Positions 1 to 6,076 of a stretch of 20,663 nt of DNA are shown one piece after another. The translations under genes were made by a program, and so were the position numbers. Below the pieces are notes generated by a model. It was given only the letters and a program-made list of their open reading frames with translations, had not been told where the DNA came from and made no database searches. Source of the stretch: DASWHK01 sp036398215 (lineage in GTDB: Bacteria; Acidobacteriota; UBA890); the NCBI GenBank assembly GCA_036398215.1, contig DASWHK010000182.1, positions 1 to 20,663 of the forward strand, in the 5' to 3' direction. Position 1 is the stretch's first letter; each line of letters starts with the position of its first letter.

Positions 1-945
1 TACGGCGCTGAAGCCTACCTGAAAAGCGGCGTGGCGCTGCCCGACGGCGCCCTCGAGAGCCTGCGCGACGACTTCGAAGCCATCTACCTCGGCGCCCTCG
101 GCGATCCCCGCGTCCCCGACATGGCGCACGCCAAGCAGATCCTGCTGGGGCTGCGCTTCGGGCTCGACCTGTTCGTCAATCAACGGCCGGTGAAGCTGCT
201 GCACGAGCGCCTCTGCCCGCTCAAGGGGCGCGGCGTCGAGGACATCGACTTCGTCGTCTTCCGGGAGAACACCGAGGGGCTGTACGTGGGCGTGGGCGGG
301 ATCTTCAAGAAGGGGACGCCCGACGAGCTGGCGGTTCAAGAGGACATCAACACCCGCAAGGGCGTCGAGCGGATCATCCGCCACGCCTTCGACTTCGCCC
401 GCCGAGAGGGTCGCCGTAGCGTGGTGATGAGCGACAAGAGCAACGTCCTGCGCTTCGGCCACGACCTCTGGCAGCGGGTCTTCGACGAGGTCCGGGCCGA
501 GTACCCGGAGATCGAGTCCCGGCATCTCTACGTCGACGTCCTGACCATGCAGATGATCAAGAACCCGGCGCAGTTCGACGTCATCGTCACCTGCAACATG
601 TTCGGAGACATCATCACCGACCTCGGCGCCCAGCTGCAGGGCGGCCTCGGCGTCGCCTCGTCCGCCAACATCAACCCCCAGACCGGCGTCGGCTTGTTCG
701 AGCCGGTGCACGGCTCGGCGCCCAAGTACGCGGGGCAAGGCGTCGCCAACCCGATCGCCGCCATCCTGACGGCGCAGCTGATGTTCGAGTTCCTCGGCCA
801 CGGCGGCGCCGGGCAGGCGATCGAGAGCGCGGTCGGGGCGTTGATCGCCGAAAACCAGGTGACGCGTGACCTCGGCGGCAGCCTCGATACCGCCGCCGTC
901 GGTCGCGCCGCGGCCGAGCGCATCGGCGCGGCCGTCAGGTCGTGA
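1..945 (+). CDS. Isocitrate/isopropylmalate-family dehydrogenase (3' part, 5' end outside window)
   Basis: This is an NAD(P)-dependent beta-decarboxylating dehydrogenase that oxidises and decarboxylates a 2-hydroxy acid such as isopropylmalate, homoisocitrate or isocitrate. The frame is open from base 1, so the start lies upstream; 314 residues are visible and the C-terminus is complete. Family marks are LDLFVNQRPVKLL (substrate-binding Arg region), FRENTEGLYVG, the catalytic-lysine segment SDKSNVLR, the metal-binding stretch CNMFGDIITDLGAQ, and EPVHGSAPKYAGQGVANP near the nucleotide site. The sequence RENTEGLY is typical of isocitrate, homoisocitrate and tartrate dehydrogenases; classical LeuB usually has RELTGG there, so leucine synthesis is not certain. 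It is followed 13 nt later by a thiolase relic and then a LeuA/homocitrate-synthase-like gene on the same strand, which fits a 2-oxoacid elongation pathway. The family is certain; the substrate is inferred. Confidence 0.9.
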   Translation, partial: YGAEAYLKSGVALPDGALESLRDDFEAIYLGALGDPRVPDMAHAKQILLGLRFGLDLFVNQRPVKLLHERLCPLKGRGVEDIDFVVFRENTEGLYVGVGGIFKKGTPDELAVQEDINTRKGVERIIRHAFDFARREGRRSVVMSDKSNVLRFGHDLWQRVFDEVRAEYPEIESRHLYVDVLTMQMIKNPAQFDVIVTCNMFGDIITDLGAQLQGGLGVASSANINPQTGVGLFEPVHGSAPKYAGQGVANPIAAILTAQLMFEFLGHGGAGQAIESAVGALIAENQVTRDLGGSLDTAAVGRAAAERIGAAVRS

Positions 946-958
946 AGGGGAACGGCAA

Positions 959-1057
959 ATGAGTCAGGAAGCCTGGATTCTCGACGGCGGCCGCGGCCTG
1001 GCGACCGCCTGCATCGGCGGCGGCCAGGGCACCGCGATGTGCCTCCAGGTCGGATGA
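959..1057 (+). pseudogene. Relic of a thiolase C-terminus (32-codon open frame)
   Basis: A short frame with its own ATG encodes 32 residues, and its last part, RGLATACIGGGQGTAMC, matches the C-terminal active-site segment of thiolases (acetyl-CoA acetyltransferases), including the catalytic Cys in CIGGG. A normal thiolase is about 390 residues, so more than 90% of the gene is absent and no other thiolase sequence is present upstream, where the dehydrogenase ends at 945. A purine-rich AAGGGGA sits about 7 nt before the ATG, so the relic may still be translated. Its stop TGA overlaps the ATG of the next gene (ATGA at 1054-1057), the usual arrangement for translational coupling. This suggests that an operon thiolase was deleted internally and only its tail was kept. 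A coincidental match is unlikely because nearly all residues of the segment agree with the family. Confidence 0.72.
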
Positions 1058-2301
1058 GCCCGGACGCCGAAGCTGCGCCGCTGCCCGGGGAATCCGAGCT
1101 GATCTACGACTGGAACACCCGAACGCCGCAGCCGCAACCGGCGCAGGTGGCCTTCGACGACGAGACGCTGCGCGACGGCATCCAGTCGCCGTCGGCGCGC
1201 GACCCCGAGATCGAGCAGAAGCTGCGGCTGCTGCATCTGATGGCCGATCTCGGGATCGACGCGGTGGACCTCGGACTCCCGGGGGCCTCGCCGCGGCAGC
1301 GAACCGACGTCGAGCGGCTGGCGCGGGAGATCGCCGAGCAGAAGCTGGACATCTTTCCGAACTGCGCCGCGCGCACGGTCATCGCCGACATCGAGCCGAT
1401 CTGCGCGGTCGCCGACGAGGTCGGCATCGCCATCGAGACGGCCTGCTTCATCGGCTCCAGCCCCATCCGCCAGTACACCGAGGACTGGGACCTCGACGGC
1501 ATGCTCCGCCACACCGAAGAGGCGGTGCGCTACGCGGTGGATCGCGGGATGCCGGTCATGTTCGTGACCGAGGACAGCACCCGGGCGGCGCCCGAGACCC
1601 TCCGTCGCCTCTACACGACGGCGATCGAGGCGGGCGCCCGTCGCGTCTGCGTTTCCGACACCGTCGGCCACGTCACCCCACCCGGCGTCCGCGCCTTGAT
1701 CGGCTTCATCAGGCAGGTCGTGGAGGATACCGGCGAGCAGGTGGCGATCGACTGGCACGGCCACGAAGACCGCGGCCTCGGCGTCTGGAACACGCTCGTC
1801 GCCCTCGAGGCCGGGGCCAGCCGCGTTCATGGCACCGCCCTGGGCATTGGCGAGCGTTGCGGCAACACCCCGATGGACCAGTTGCTGGCCAACTGCCGGC
1901 TGCTGGGCTGGATCGACAACGACCTCTCGCAGCTGGTCGAGTACTGCCGGGTGGCTTCCGAGGCGATCAGCGTGCCGATCCCGGCGAACTATCCGGTGAT
2001 CGGCACCGACGCCTTCCGCACCGGCACCGGCGTGCACGCGGCGGCCATCATCAAGGCGCGCGCCAAGGGCGACGACTGGCTCGCCGACAGGATCTACTCG
2101 GGGGTCCCCGCGGCGATGGTCGGCCGCCGCCAGGAGATCGAGGTCGGGCCGATGAGCGGCACCTCGAACGTCGAGTTCCGCCTCCGCGAGCGCGGCATCG
2201 CCCCGGATCCCGACAAAGTGGCCGCCGTCCTGGCCGCCGCCAAGGCGGCGGACCATATCCTCGACGACGACGAGATCGACGCCGCGCTGGCCGGGAACTG
2301 A
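1054..2301 (+). CDS. 2-isopropylmalate/homocitrate synthase-like enzyme (HMGL-like), no regulatory domain
   Basis: This protein of about 415 residues belongs to the HMGL-like TIM-barrel family, which condenses acetyl-CoA with a 2-oxo acid. The barrel carries DETLRDGIQ at its first strand (catalytic Arg-Asp), a metal-binding HxH in DWHGHEDRGLGV, and the GIGERCGN loop. After the barrel comes a short helical tail (GTGVHAAAI and onward), but the roughly 130-residue LeuA allosteric domain is absent. That makes feedback control by leucine through the usual domain unlikely, and leaves homocitrate synthase, citramalate synthase or a short LeuA as options. I place the start at ATG 1054 because it overlaps the stop of the thiolase relic (ATGA); an in-frame GTG at 1039 would add five residues. 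The gene ends 8 nt before the stop of the convergent protease gene, so there is no room for a separate terminator. Confidence 0.88.
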   Translation: MSPDAEAAPLPGESELIYDWNTRTPQPQPAQVAFDDETLRDGIQSPSARDPEIEQKLRLLHLMADLGIDAVDLGLPGASPRQRTDVERLAREIAEQKLDIFPNCAARTVIADIEPICAVADEVGIAIETACFIGSSPIRQYTEDWDLDGMLRHTEEAVRYAVDRGMPVMFVTEDSTRAAPETLRRLYTTAIEAGARRVCVSDTVGHVTPPGVRALIGFIRQVVEDTGEQVAIDWHGHEDRGLGVWNTLVALEAGASRVHGTALGIGERCGNTPMDQLLANCRLLGWIDNDLSQLVEYCRVASEAISVPIPANYPVIGTDAFRTGTGVHAAAIIKARAKGDDWLADRIYSGVPAAMVGRRQEIEVGPMSGTSNVEFRLRERGIAPDPDKVAAVLAAAKAADHILDDDEIDAALAGN

Positions 2302-2309
2302 GCTTCGCG

Positions 2310-3371
2310 TCAGCGCAGGAAGACGTCCGGCAGGATGATCGGCACCAGCATGAACGAGGTGACGAAGATTGCCACCGCCAGCAGCGCCAGGAACAGGCGC
2401 GTGCCCCCGAGCGGTTGCTCGAAGCGGAGCGGCCGCGGATGGCGGAAGCCGCCGGCGAGGAACAACACCGAGACCACGGCGGCGAACACGATCCAGCCGG
2501 CGAAGAAGCGGAATCCGGCGTACAGCATGAGCGCCAGGACACCGAACGACAGCACCCGATGCCAGCGCGGCGTGAACGAGTACAGCAGGTGCCCGCCGTC
2601 GAGCTGGCCGATCGGCAGCAGGTTCATGGCGGTGATCAGCAGGGCGAACCAGCCGACAAAGGCCAGCGGGTGCATGAGCAGGTCCTCGGCCGGGCCGACG
2701 GCGGGGCCGAACATGCTCGCCATGGGGCCCCAGATCAGCGGCTCGCCGAGGGTGATGAACATGCCGCTGGTCTCGATCTCCACGGTGCTCACCACTCGCG
2801 ACTGCGACAGCCCGTAGGCGAGCACAGGCAACGCCGCCACCCAGCCGGCGATGGGGCCGGCGACGGCGATGTCGAAGAGCGCGCGCCGGCTGGTGATCGG
2901 GCCGCGGATGCGGATCACCGCTCCCATGGTGCCGGGCAGCAGCGTCGGCAAGATCGTCGCCGGCGGCAGCGGCAGGAAGTACGGCAAGGTGGCGGCGATT
3001 CCGTAGTACCGGCACGCCAGGTAGTGGCCCATCTCGTGGGCCAGCAGGATGGCGATCACCGCCAGTCCGAACGGCAGGCCGCCGAGCAGCGCCTCGGGAG
3101 CCCGCAGCGGGTTGATCTCGATGAGGCCGCGCAGCTCGTCGCCGTAGAACTCCTGGTACTGGAGGAATCCCCAGTAGATGCTGCTCGCCAGGGTCAGCAC
3201 GAAAAGCACGACGTTGGTGCGAATGCGCGGCTCGGGCAGCGGCGGAGGCCCCGCAGGCTTCAGGGGCGGCTGGGGATCATAGGCAGGCGGCGGCTGCGAG
3301 AACGGCGACGGAGCGTCTCGGTCGCCGGTGGGCGGCGGCGTTGCGGCGCTGTCTTCCTGATCGTACGACAC
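2310..3371 (-). CDS. Site-2 protease (M50) family membrane metalloprotease
   Basis: This 353-residue protein is an intramembrane zinc metalloprotease of the M50/site-2 protease type. Residues 1-50 are an acidic, then proline-rich cytosolic tail. Several hydrophobic segments follow, with the zinc motif HEMGH at about 112-116 inside one of them and the third-ligand motif NLLPIGQLDGGH at about 250-261 (Asp258). Family members cut membrane-bound substrates such as anti-sigma factors. No PDZ domain is visible, so it resembles the compact S2P-like group rather than RseP. It lies downstream of the HU gene on the same strand but 262 nt away, so it probably has its own promoter; I could not identify one with certainty. 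The natural substrate cannot be told from the sequence. Confidence 0.9.
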   Translation of the reverse strand: MSYDQEDSAATPPPTGDRDAPSPFSQPPPAYDPQPPLKPAGPPPLPEPRIRTNVVLFVLTLASSIYWGFLQYQEFYGDELRGLIEINPLRAPEALLGGLPFGLAVIAILLAHEMGHYLACRYYGIAATLPYFLPLPPATILPTLLPGTMGAVIRIRGPITSRRALFDIAVAGPIAGWVAALPVLAYGLSQSRVVSTVEIETSGMFITLGEPLIWGPMASMFGPAVGPAEDLLMHPLAFVGWFALLITAMNLLPIGQLDGGHLLYSFTPRWHRVLSFGVLALMLYAGFRFFAGWIVFAAVVSVLFLAGGFRHPRPLRFEQPLGGTRLFLALLAVAIFVTSFMLVPIILPDVFLR

Positions 3372-3502
3372 GTCGAGAGGCTCCGCTGCTCTTGCCGTCC
3401 GGGAAGTCGCCGGGCCGCAGCGGTGACCGCGGGCCCTGAGGCTCGCGACGCCGCGACGCCGCCGAGAAAGTCAGGCTAGATCTTAGCAGCCCGCGAGATC
3501 CC

Positions 3503-3580
3503 AGCCCGACCTTGCCAACGGGTCACGGCTGCGCGAGCCGACGGCCTCGCTCGCATCGGGAAAGTTGAGAAGGTCGGGCT
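3503..3580. repeat. Inverted repeat, 11-bp perfect arms
   Basis: AGCCCGACCTT at 3503-3513 is matched by its exact reverse complement at 3570-3580. The 56-nt interval holds a smaller hairpin (CGGCT/AGCCG near 3526-3540). It lies in the gap between the HU gene and the protease gene, where it could form an mRNA structure or end HU transcription. There is no T-tract next to it, so I do not call it an intrinsic terminator. Confidence 0.45.
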
Positions 3581-3633
3581 TGCGCTCCTCGGTGTGCCGA
3601 GCTTGCCGTCGTGGGCGGCGGGATCGGACAGCT

Positions 3634-3903
3634 TCAGCTCAGGTCGGCGAGCGCCTTGCTGGGGCGGAAGCGTGTCGTCTTGCCGGCGGGGATCGCGATC
3701 TGCTCGCCGGTGCGCGGGTTGCGGCCGACGCCGCGCTTGCGGGGCTTGACCTCGAAGACACCGAAGCCGCGCAGCTCGATGCGCTCGCCGCGAGCCAGGG
3801 CCCCCTTTAGCGAAGCGATGATCGTCTCGACGGCGATCTCGGCGTCCACCTTGGTGATGCCCGCCTCACGAGCGATGATCTCAACGAGGTCGGCCTTGAC
3901 CAT
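3634..3903 (-). CDS. HU-family DNA-binding protein
   Basis: This 89-residue nucleoid protein has the full HU/IHF fold: the N-terminal helices (MVKADLVEIIAREAGITK), the core ERIELRGFGVFEVK, and the DNA-intercalating arm with the canonical GRNPRTGE. It ends in FRPSKAL like typical HU proteins. HU dimers bend and compact DNA. An upstream in-frame ATG at 3978 exists, but it would lie within the -35 element of a consensus promoter, so ATG 3903 is the start; it has a GGAG 10 nt upstream. It is transcribed divergently from der. The near-perfect promoter suggests high constitutive expression, as expected for an abundant nucleoid protein. Confidence 0.95.
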   Translation of the reverse strand: MVKADLVEIIAREAGITKVDAEIAVETIIASLKGALARGERIELRGFGVFEVKPRKRGVGRNPRTGEQIAIPAGKTTRFRPSKALADLS

Positions 3904-3948
3904 GCCGAGCCCACTCCGGGGTCGTCGGGTTTCGGGAGAGAAGGCGCG

Positions 3949-3978
3949 ATTATAGAGACGGCCGTCTCCCCATGTCAA
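3949..3978 (-). promoter_or_regulatory. Consensus sigma70 promoter of the HU gene with a palindromic spacer
   Basis: On the minus strand TTGACA (3978-3973) is followed after 18 bp by TATAAT (3954-3949), an exact match to both consensus hexamers. The expected transcription start is near 3942, leaving a leader of about 40 nt before ATG 3903. The spacer contains the perfect 14-bp palindrome GAGACGGCCGTCTC (3955-3968), which directly abuts the -10 box and could be a repressor or activator site. Confidence 0.85.
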
Positions 3979-3986
3979 CCATAACT

Positions 3987-4010
3987 ACCGTGTTATCATG
4001 ACGTTACGGT
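3987..4010. promoter_or_regulatory. Dyad upstream of der, overlapping a possible -10 box
   Basis: ACCGT (3987-3991) and ACGGT (4006-4010) flank a concentric TCATGA (3996-4001), giving a 24-bp dyad in which 8 of 12 pairs match. It overlaps TATCAT (3994-3999), the best -10-like sequence for der on the plus strand; no convincing -35 is present. This could be an operator in the divergent HU/der region, but chance is not excluded. Confidence 0.35.
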
Positions 4011-4039
4011 GATCCGGGCGATCCCTCCCGGATCTTTTT
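4011..4039 (+). terminator. Terminator-like hairpin in the der leader (possible attenuator)
   Basis: GATCCGGG (4011-4018) pairs perfectly with CCCGGATC (4027-4034) across an 8-nt loop and is followed directly by TTTTT (4035-4039). This is the shape of a short intrinsic terminator. It lies 29 nt before the chosen start of der (4069) and downstream of a possible -10 at 3994, so it would act inside the der leader. No upstream gene is read in this direction, so it does not serve to end another transcript. Confidence 0.5.
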
Positions 4040-4068
4040 CGGGCACAGAACGCCCTCCAGAGGCTGTC

Positions 4069-5415
4069 GTGAGCCCATCGCCTTCCGTGCCCGTCCCCCA
4101 CGTCGTCATCGTCGGCCGGCCCAACGTCGGCAAGTCGACGCTGTTCAACCGCATCGTCGGCCGCCGCGAGGCGATCGTCGGCAGCCAGTACGGCATGACC
4201 CGCGATCGCCATAGCGCCGAGGCCGACTGGAACGGGCGCCGCTTCACGCTCACCGACACCGGCGGCATCGAGCACGGCTCGCGCGAGGACCTGGCCCGCC
4301 AGATCGAACGCCAGGTGATGGTCGCCGTCGAAGTCGCGGCCGTCGTCCTGCTGGTCGTCGACGGCCGCCAGGGGCCGGTGCCGATGGATCGGGAGCTGGT
4401 CGCGGACCTGCGGCGCCGCGGGGTCGAGCCGATCCTGGTGGTCAACAAGTGCGACACGCCCGCGGTCGCCGCGCGGCTGGCGCCGGCGTTTCACGAGCTC
4501 GGCCTTGCGATCCTGCATCCGGTCTCCGCCGAGCACGGCGCGGGGATCAACGATCTGCTCGACACGGTGGCCGAGCTTCTACCGGAGATGCCGGTGGCGG
4601 CGGGAGACGAAGAGCCCGCCATCCGAATCGCGGTCGTCGGCCGGCCGAACGTCGGCAAGTCGTCGCTGGTCAACGCCCTGCTGGGCGCCGAGCGGGTGAT
4701 CGTCAGCGATCAGCCGGGGACCACCCGCGACCCGATCGATACGCTGCTGGAGAGCAACGGCCGCCGCTACCTGTTGATCGACACGGCCGGGATCCGCAAG
4801 CGCGCCCGCATCGACACCCACGCCGAGATCGCCAGCGTCGCGATGGCGCGCCGCCGCCTGGCCCAGGCCGACGTCGCGCTGCTGGTCATCGATCCGGAGG
4901 AGGGCGTCACCCGCCAGGACATGCAGGTCGCCGCCGAGGCCGACGGCCTCGGCTGCGGCCTGATCGTCGTCGTCAACAAGTGGGACACGATCGATCCCGC
5001 GGAGATCGGCCGCGGCGAGGTCGAGGAGCACGTCCTCGAGCGCCTGGGGCGGAACCGCTATGCGCGCGTGGCGATCACCTCCGCGGTGCAGGGGACCGGT
5101 GTGGACGAGCTGCTGCCGCTGGTCGACGAGGTCGCCGCCGCCCGCTCGCGGAGGGTGCCGACGTCCGACCTCAACGCCGCCTTCGCGGCGATGGTCGGCC
5201 GCCACGCCCCGGCTGGCGGTACCAGCGCCTCGCAGCCCAAGTATTTGACCCAGGTGGGAATCGACCCGCCCCGCTTCGTGGCCTTCGCGGGCGGGCGAGG
5301 CGCCACCCGCGACGACTATGTCCGCTACCTCGAGAACCGCCTGCGGGAGGCCTTCGACTTCCGGGGAACGCCGATCGTGGTCAAGCTCCGGCAAGGCGGC
5401 CGTGGGCGCTCGTGA
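4069..5415 (+). CDS. der: GTPase Der (EngA), ribosome assembly
   Basis: Der is an essential double GTPase needed for maturation of the 50S ribosomal subunit. The 448-residue protein shows both G domains: the first P-loop GRPNVGKSTLF with DTGGIEHG and NKCD, and the second P-loop GRPNVGKSSLV (about residue 190) with DTAGIRKRARI and NKWD. A C-terminal KH-like domain follows, containing PKYLTQVGIDPPRFVAF. Length agrees with the family. I chose GTG 4069, which has AGAGG 5 nt upstream; an in-frame GTG at 4009 would add 20 residues not typical of the family and would run through the leader dyad and hairpin. The usual neighbours of der in other bacteria (such as hisS or bamB) are not here. It is divergent from the HU gene and is followed by a second HU-type gene. 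Confidence 0.96.
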   Translation: MSPSPSVPVPHVVIVGRPNVGKSTLFNRIVGRREAIVGSQYGMTRDRHSAEADWNGRRFTLTDTGGIEHGSREDLARQIERQVMVAVEVAAVVLLVVDGRQGPVPMDRELVADLRRRGVEPILVVNKCDTPAVAARLAPAFHELGLAILHPVSAEHGAGINDLLDTVAELLPEMPVAAGDEEPAIRIAVVGRPNVGKSSLVNALLGAERVIVSDQPGTTRDPIDTLLESNGRRYLLIDTAGIRKRARIDTHAEIASVAMARRRLAQADVALLVIDPEEGVTRQDMQVAAEADGLGCGLIVVVNKWDTIDPAEIGRGEVEEHVLERLGRNRYARVAITSAVQGTGVDELLPLVDEVAAARSRRVPTSDLNAAFAAMVGRHAPAGGTSASQPKYLTQVGIDPPRFVAFAGGRGATRDDYVRYLENRLREAFDFRGTPIVVKLRQGGRGRS

Positions 5416-5465
5416 TCCCGCCGCGCGACCCAGGGCGGCTCTATGCGGCGACCGCTGACGTAAAC

Positions 5466-5504
5466 TACAATGAACGTTCGCGAATTCGAACCTGCAGGTG
5501 TTCG
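5466..5504 (+). promoter_or_regulatory. Possible -10 box and cluster of GAAC/GTTC half-sites before the second HU gene
   Basis: TACAAT (5466-5471) resembles a -10 box, without a recognisable -35. Immediately downstream are overlapping perfect palindromes: GAACGTTC (5472-5479), TTCGCGAA (5477-5484), CGAATTCG (5481-5488), TTCGAA (5485-5490) and ACCTGCAGGT (5490-5499). GTTC or GAAC half-sites start at 5476, 5488 and 5500, exactly 12 bp apart. The position over the expected transcription start suggests repressor binding; this is inference. Confidence 0.4.
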
Positions 5505-5524
5505 ATCCCGAGCCGCCGCCACCG

Positions 5525-5881
5525 ATGAGCCTGACAAAACGAGACATCGCCCGGGCGATCCACGAGGCCGAGCCCGCAATCTCCATCGCGGAGGCGGTCA
5601 GCCTGGTGGACGCGATCTTCCAGGCGATCAAGGACCGGCTGGCGGCCGGTGAGAAGGTCATGATCACCAACTTCGGCACCTTCCACGTCGTCGAGCGCTC
5701 GGCGCGGCAGGGCATCAACCCCGCCACCGGCGGCGGCCTGACCATCGACGGCCACCAGGCGGTCGCCTTCCGGTCGGCGCCGTCGCTGCAGTCGAGCCTC
5801 GACCGGGGCCCTAACGGACTGAAGGACGGCGTGGGCCGCGACGCCGCGAACCGCGACCTTGACCCTGCCTGGGGCCGGTGA
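5525..5881 (+). CDS. HU/IHF-family DNA-binding protein, divergent arm and C-terminal tail
   Basis: This 118-residue protein begins MSLTKRDIARAIHEAEP and has the HU/IHF core (GEKVMITNFGTFHVVE) with the family length up to about residue 92, followed by a polar tail of roughly 25 residues. The arm reads RQGINPATGGG: the intercalating proline is kept, but the Arg of the usual GRNPxTG is Ile. It is clearly different from the HU gene at 3634-3903, so the two may form different dimers or a heterodimer. ATG 5525 matches the usual N-terminus; an in-frame GTG at 5498 would add nine proline-rich residues. No good ribosome binding site is visible before either. It may be co-transcribed with der (109-nt gap) or from the palindrome-rich region just upstream. 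Confidence 0.88.
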   Translation: MSLTKRDIARAIHEAEPAISIAEAVSLVDAIFQAIKDRLAAGEKVMITNFGTFHVVERSARQGINPATGGGLTIDGHQAVAFRSAPSLQSSLDRGPNGLKDGVGRDAANRDLDPAWGR

Positions 5882-5953
5882 GAAGCTGTAACCGGACGCC
5901 TCGCTGTGTTTCGATACAGGGGCTAACCCCGCCCTTTTGCACACGATCTCGGT

Positions 5954-6030
5954 CGGGACGTGGCGCAGCCCGGTAGCGCACTAGCATGGGGGGCTAGGGG
6001 TCGCTGGTTCAAATCCAGTCGTCCCGACCA
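5954..6030 (+). tRNA. tRNA-Pro (anticodon GGG), CCA encoded
   Basis: The 77-nt gene folds as a normal tRNA: acceptor CGGGACG/CGTCCCG, D arm with GCGCAGCCCGGTAGCGC, anticodon stem CTAGC/GCTAG with loop ATGGGGG (anticodon GGG, reading CCC/CCU), and T arm CTGGTTCAAATCCAG. Discriminator A is followed by an encoded CCA (6028-6030). It is closely similar to the tRNA at 7655-7728. A strong terminator follows 8 nt later. Confidence 0.96.
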
Positions 6031-6037
6031 TCAATCC

Positions 6038-6071
6038 CCCGGGTGGGCCCCGCCCGCCCGGGTATTTTTTT
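6038..6071 (+). terminator. Strong intrinsic terminator after tRNA-Pro(GGG)
   Basis: CCCGGGTGGGC (6038-6048) pairs with GCCCGCCCGGG (6052-6062), 11 pairs including one G-U, around a CCC loop, and is followed by TATTTTTTT (6063-6071). It ends only 5 nt before the surE start codon, so surE has no separate leader downstream of it. Confidence 0.92.
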
Positions 6072-6076
6072 GCCTC

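Noticed and set aside
964..3015. Long open frame on the minus strand across the synthase gene
   Set aside because: Low-complexity Arg/Gly/Asp-rich translation with no family motif; it is a GC-rich shadow of the plus-strand synthase and then of the protease gene.
4009..4068. Earlier GTG start for der
   Set aside because: It would add 20 residues not typical of Der and place a dyad and a terminator-like hairpin inside the gene; GTG 4069 has AGAGG 5 nt upstream.
5472..5503. LexA (SOS) box before the second HU gene
   Set aside because: The Gram-positive type box needs GAAC-N4-GTTC; here the spacings are 0 and 8, so a LexA site is not supported, only similar half-sites.
5919..5937. GGGG-CTAA-CCCC followed by TTTT as terminator of the second HU gene
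   Set aside because: Stem of only four pairs and the T-run is separated and short; too weak to call.
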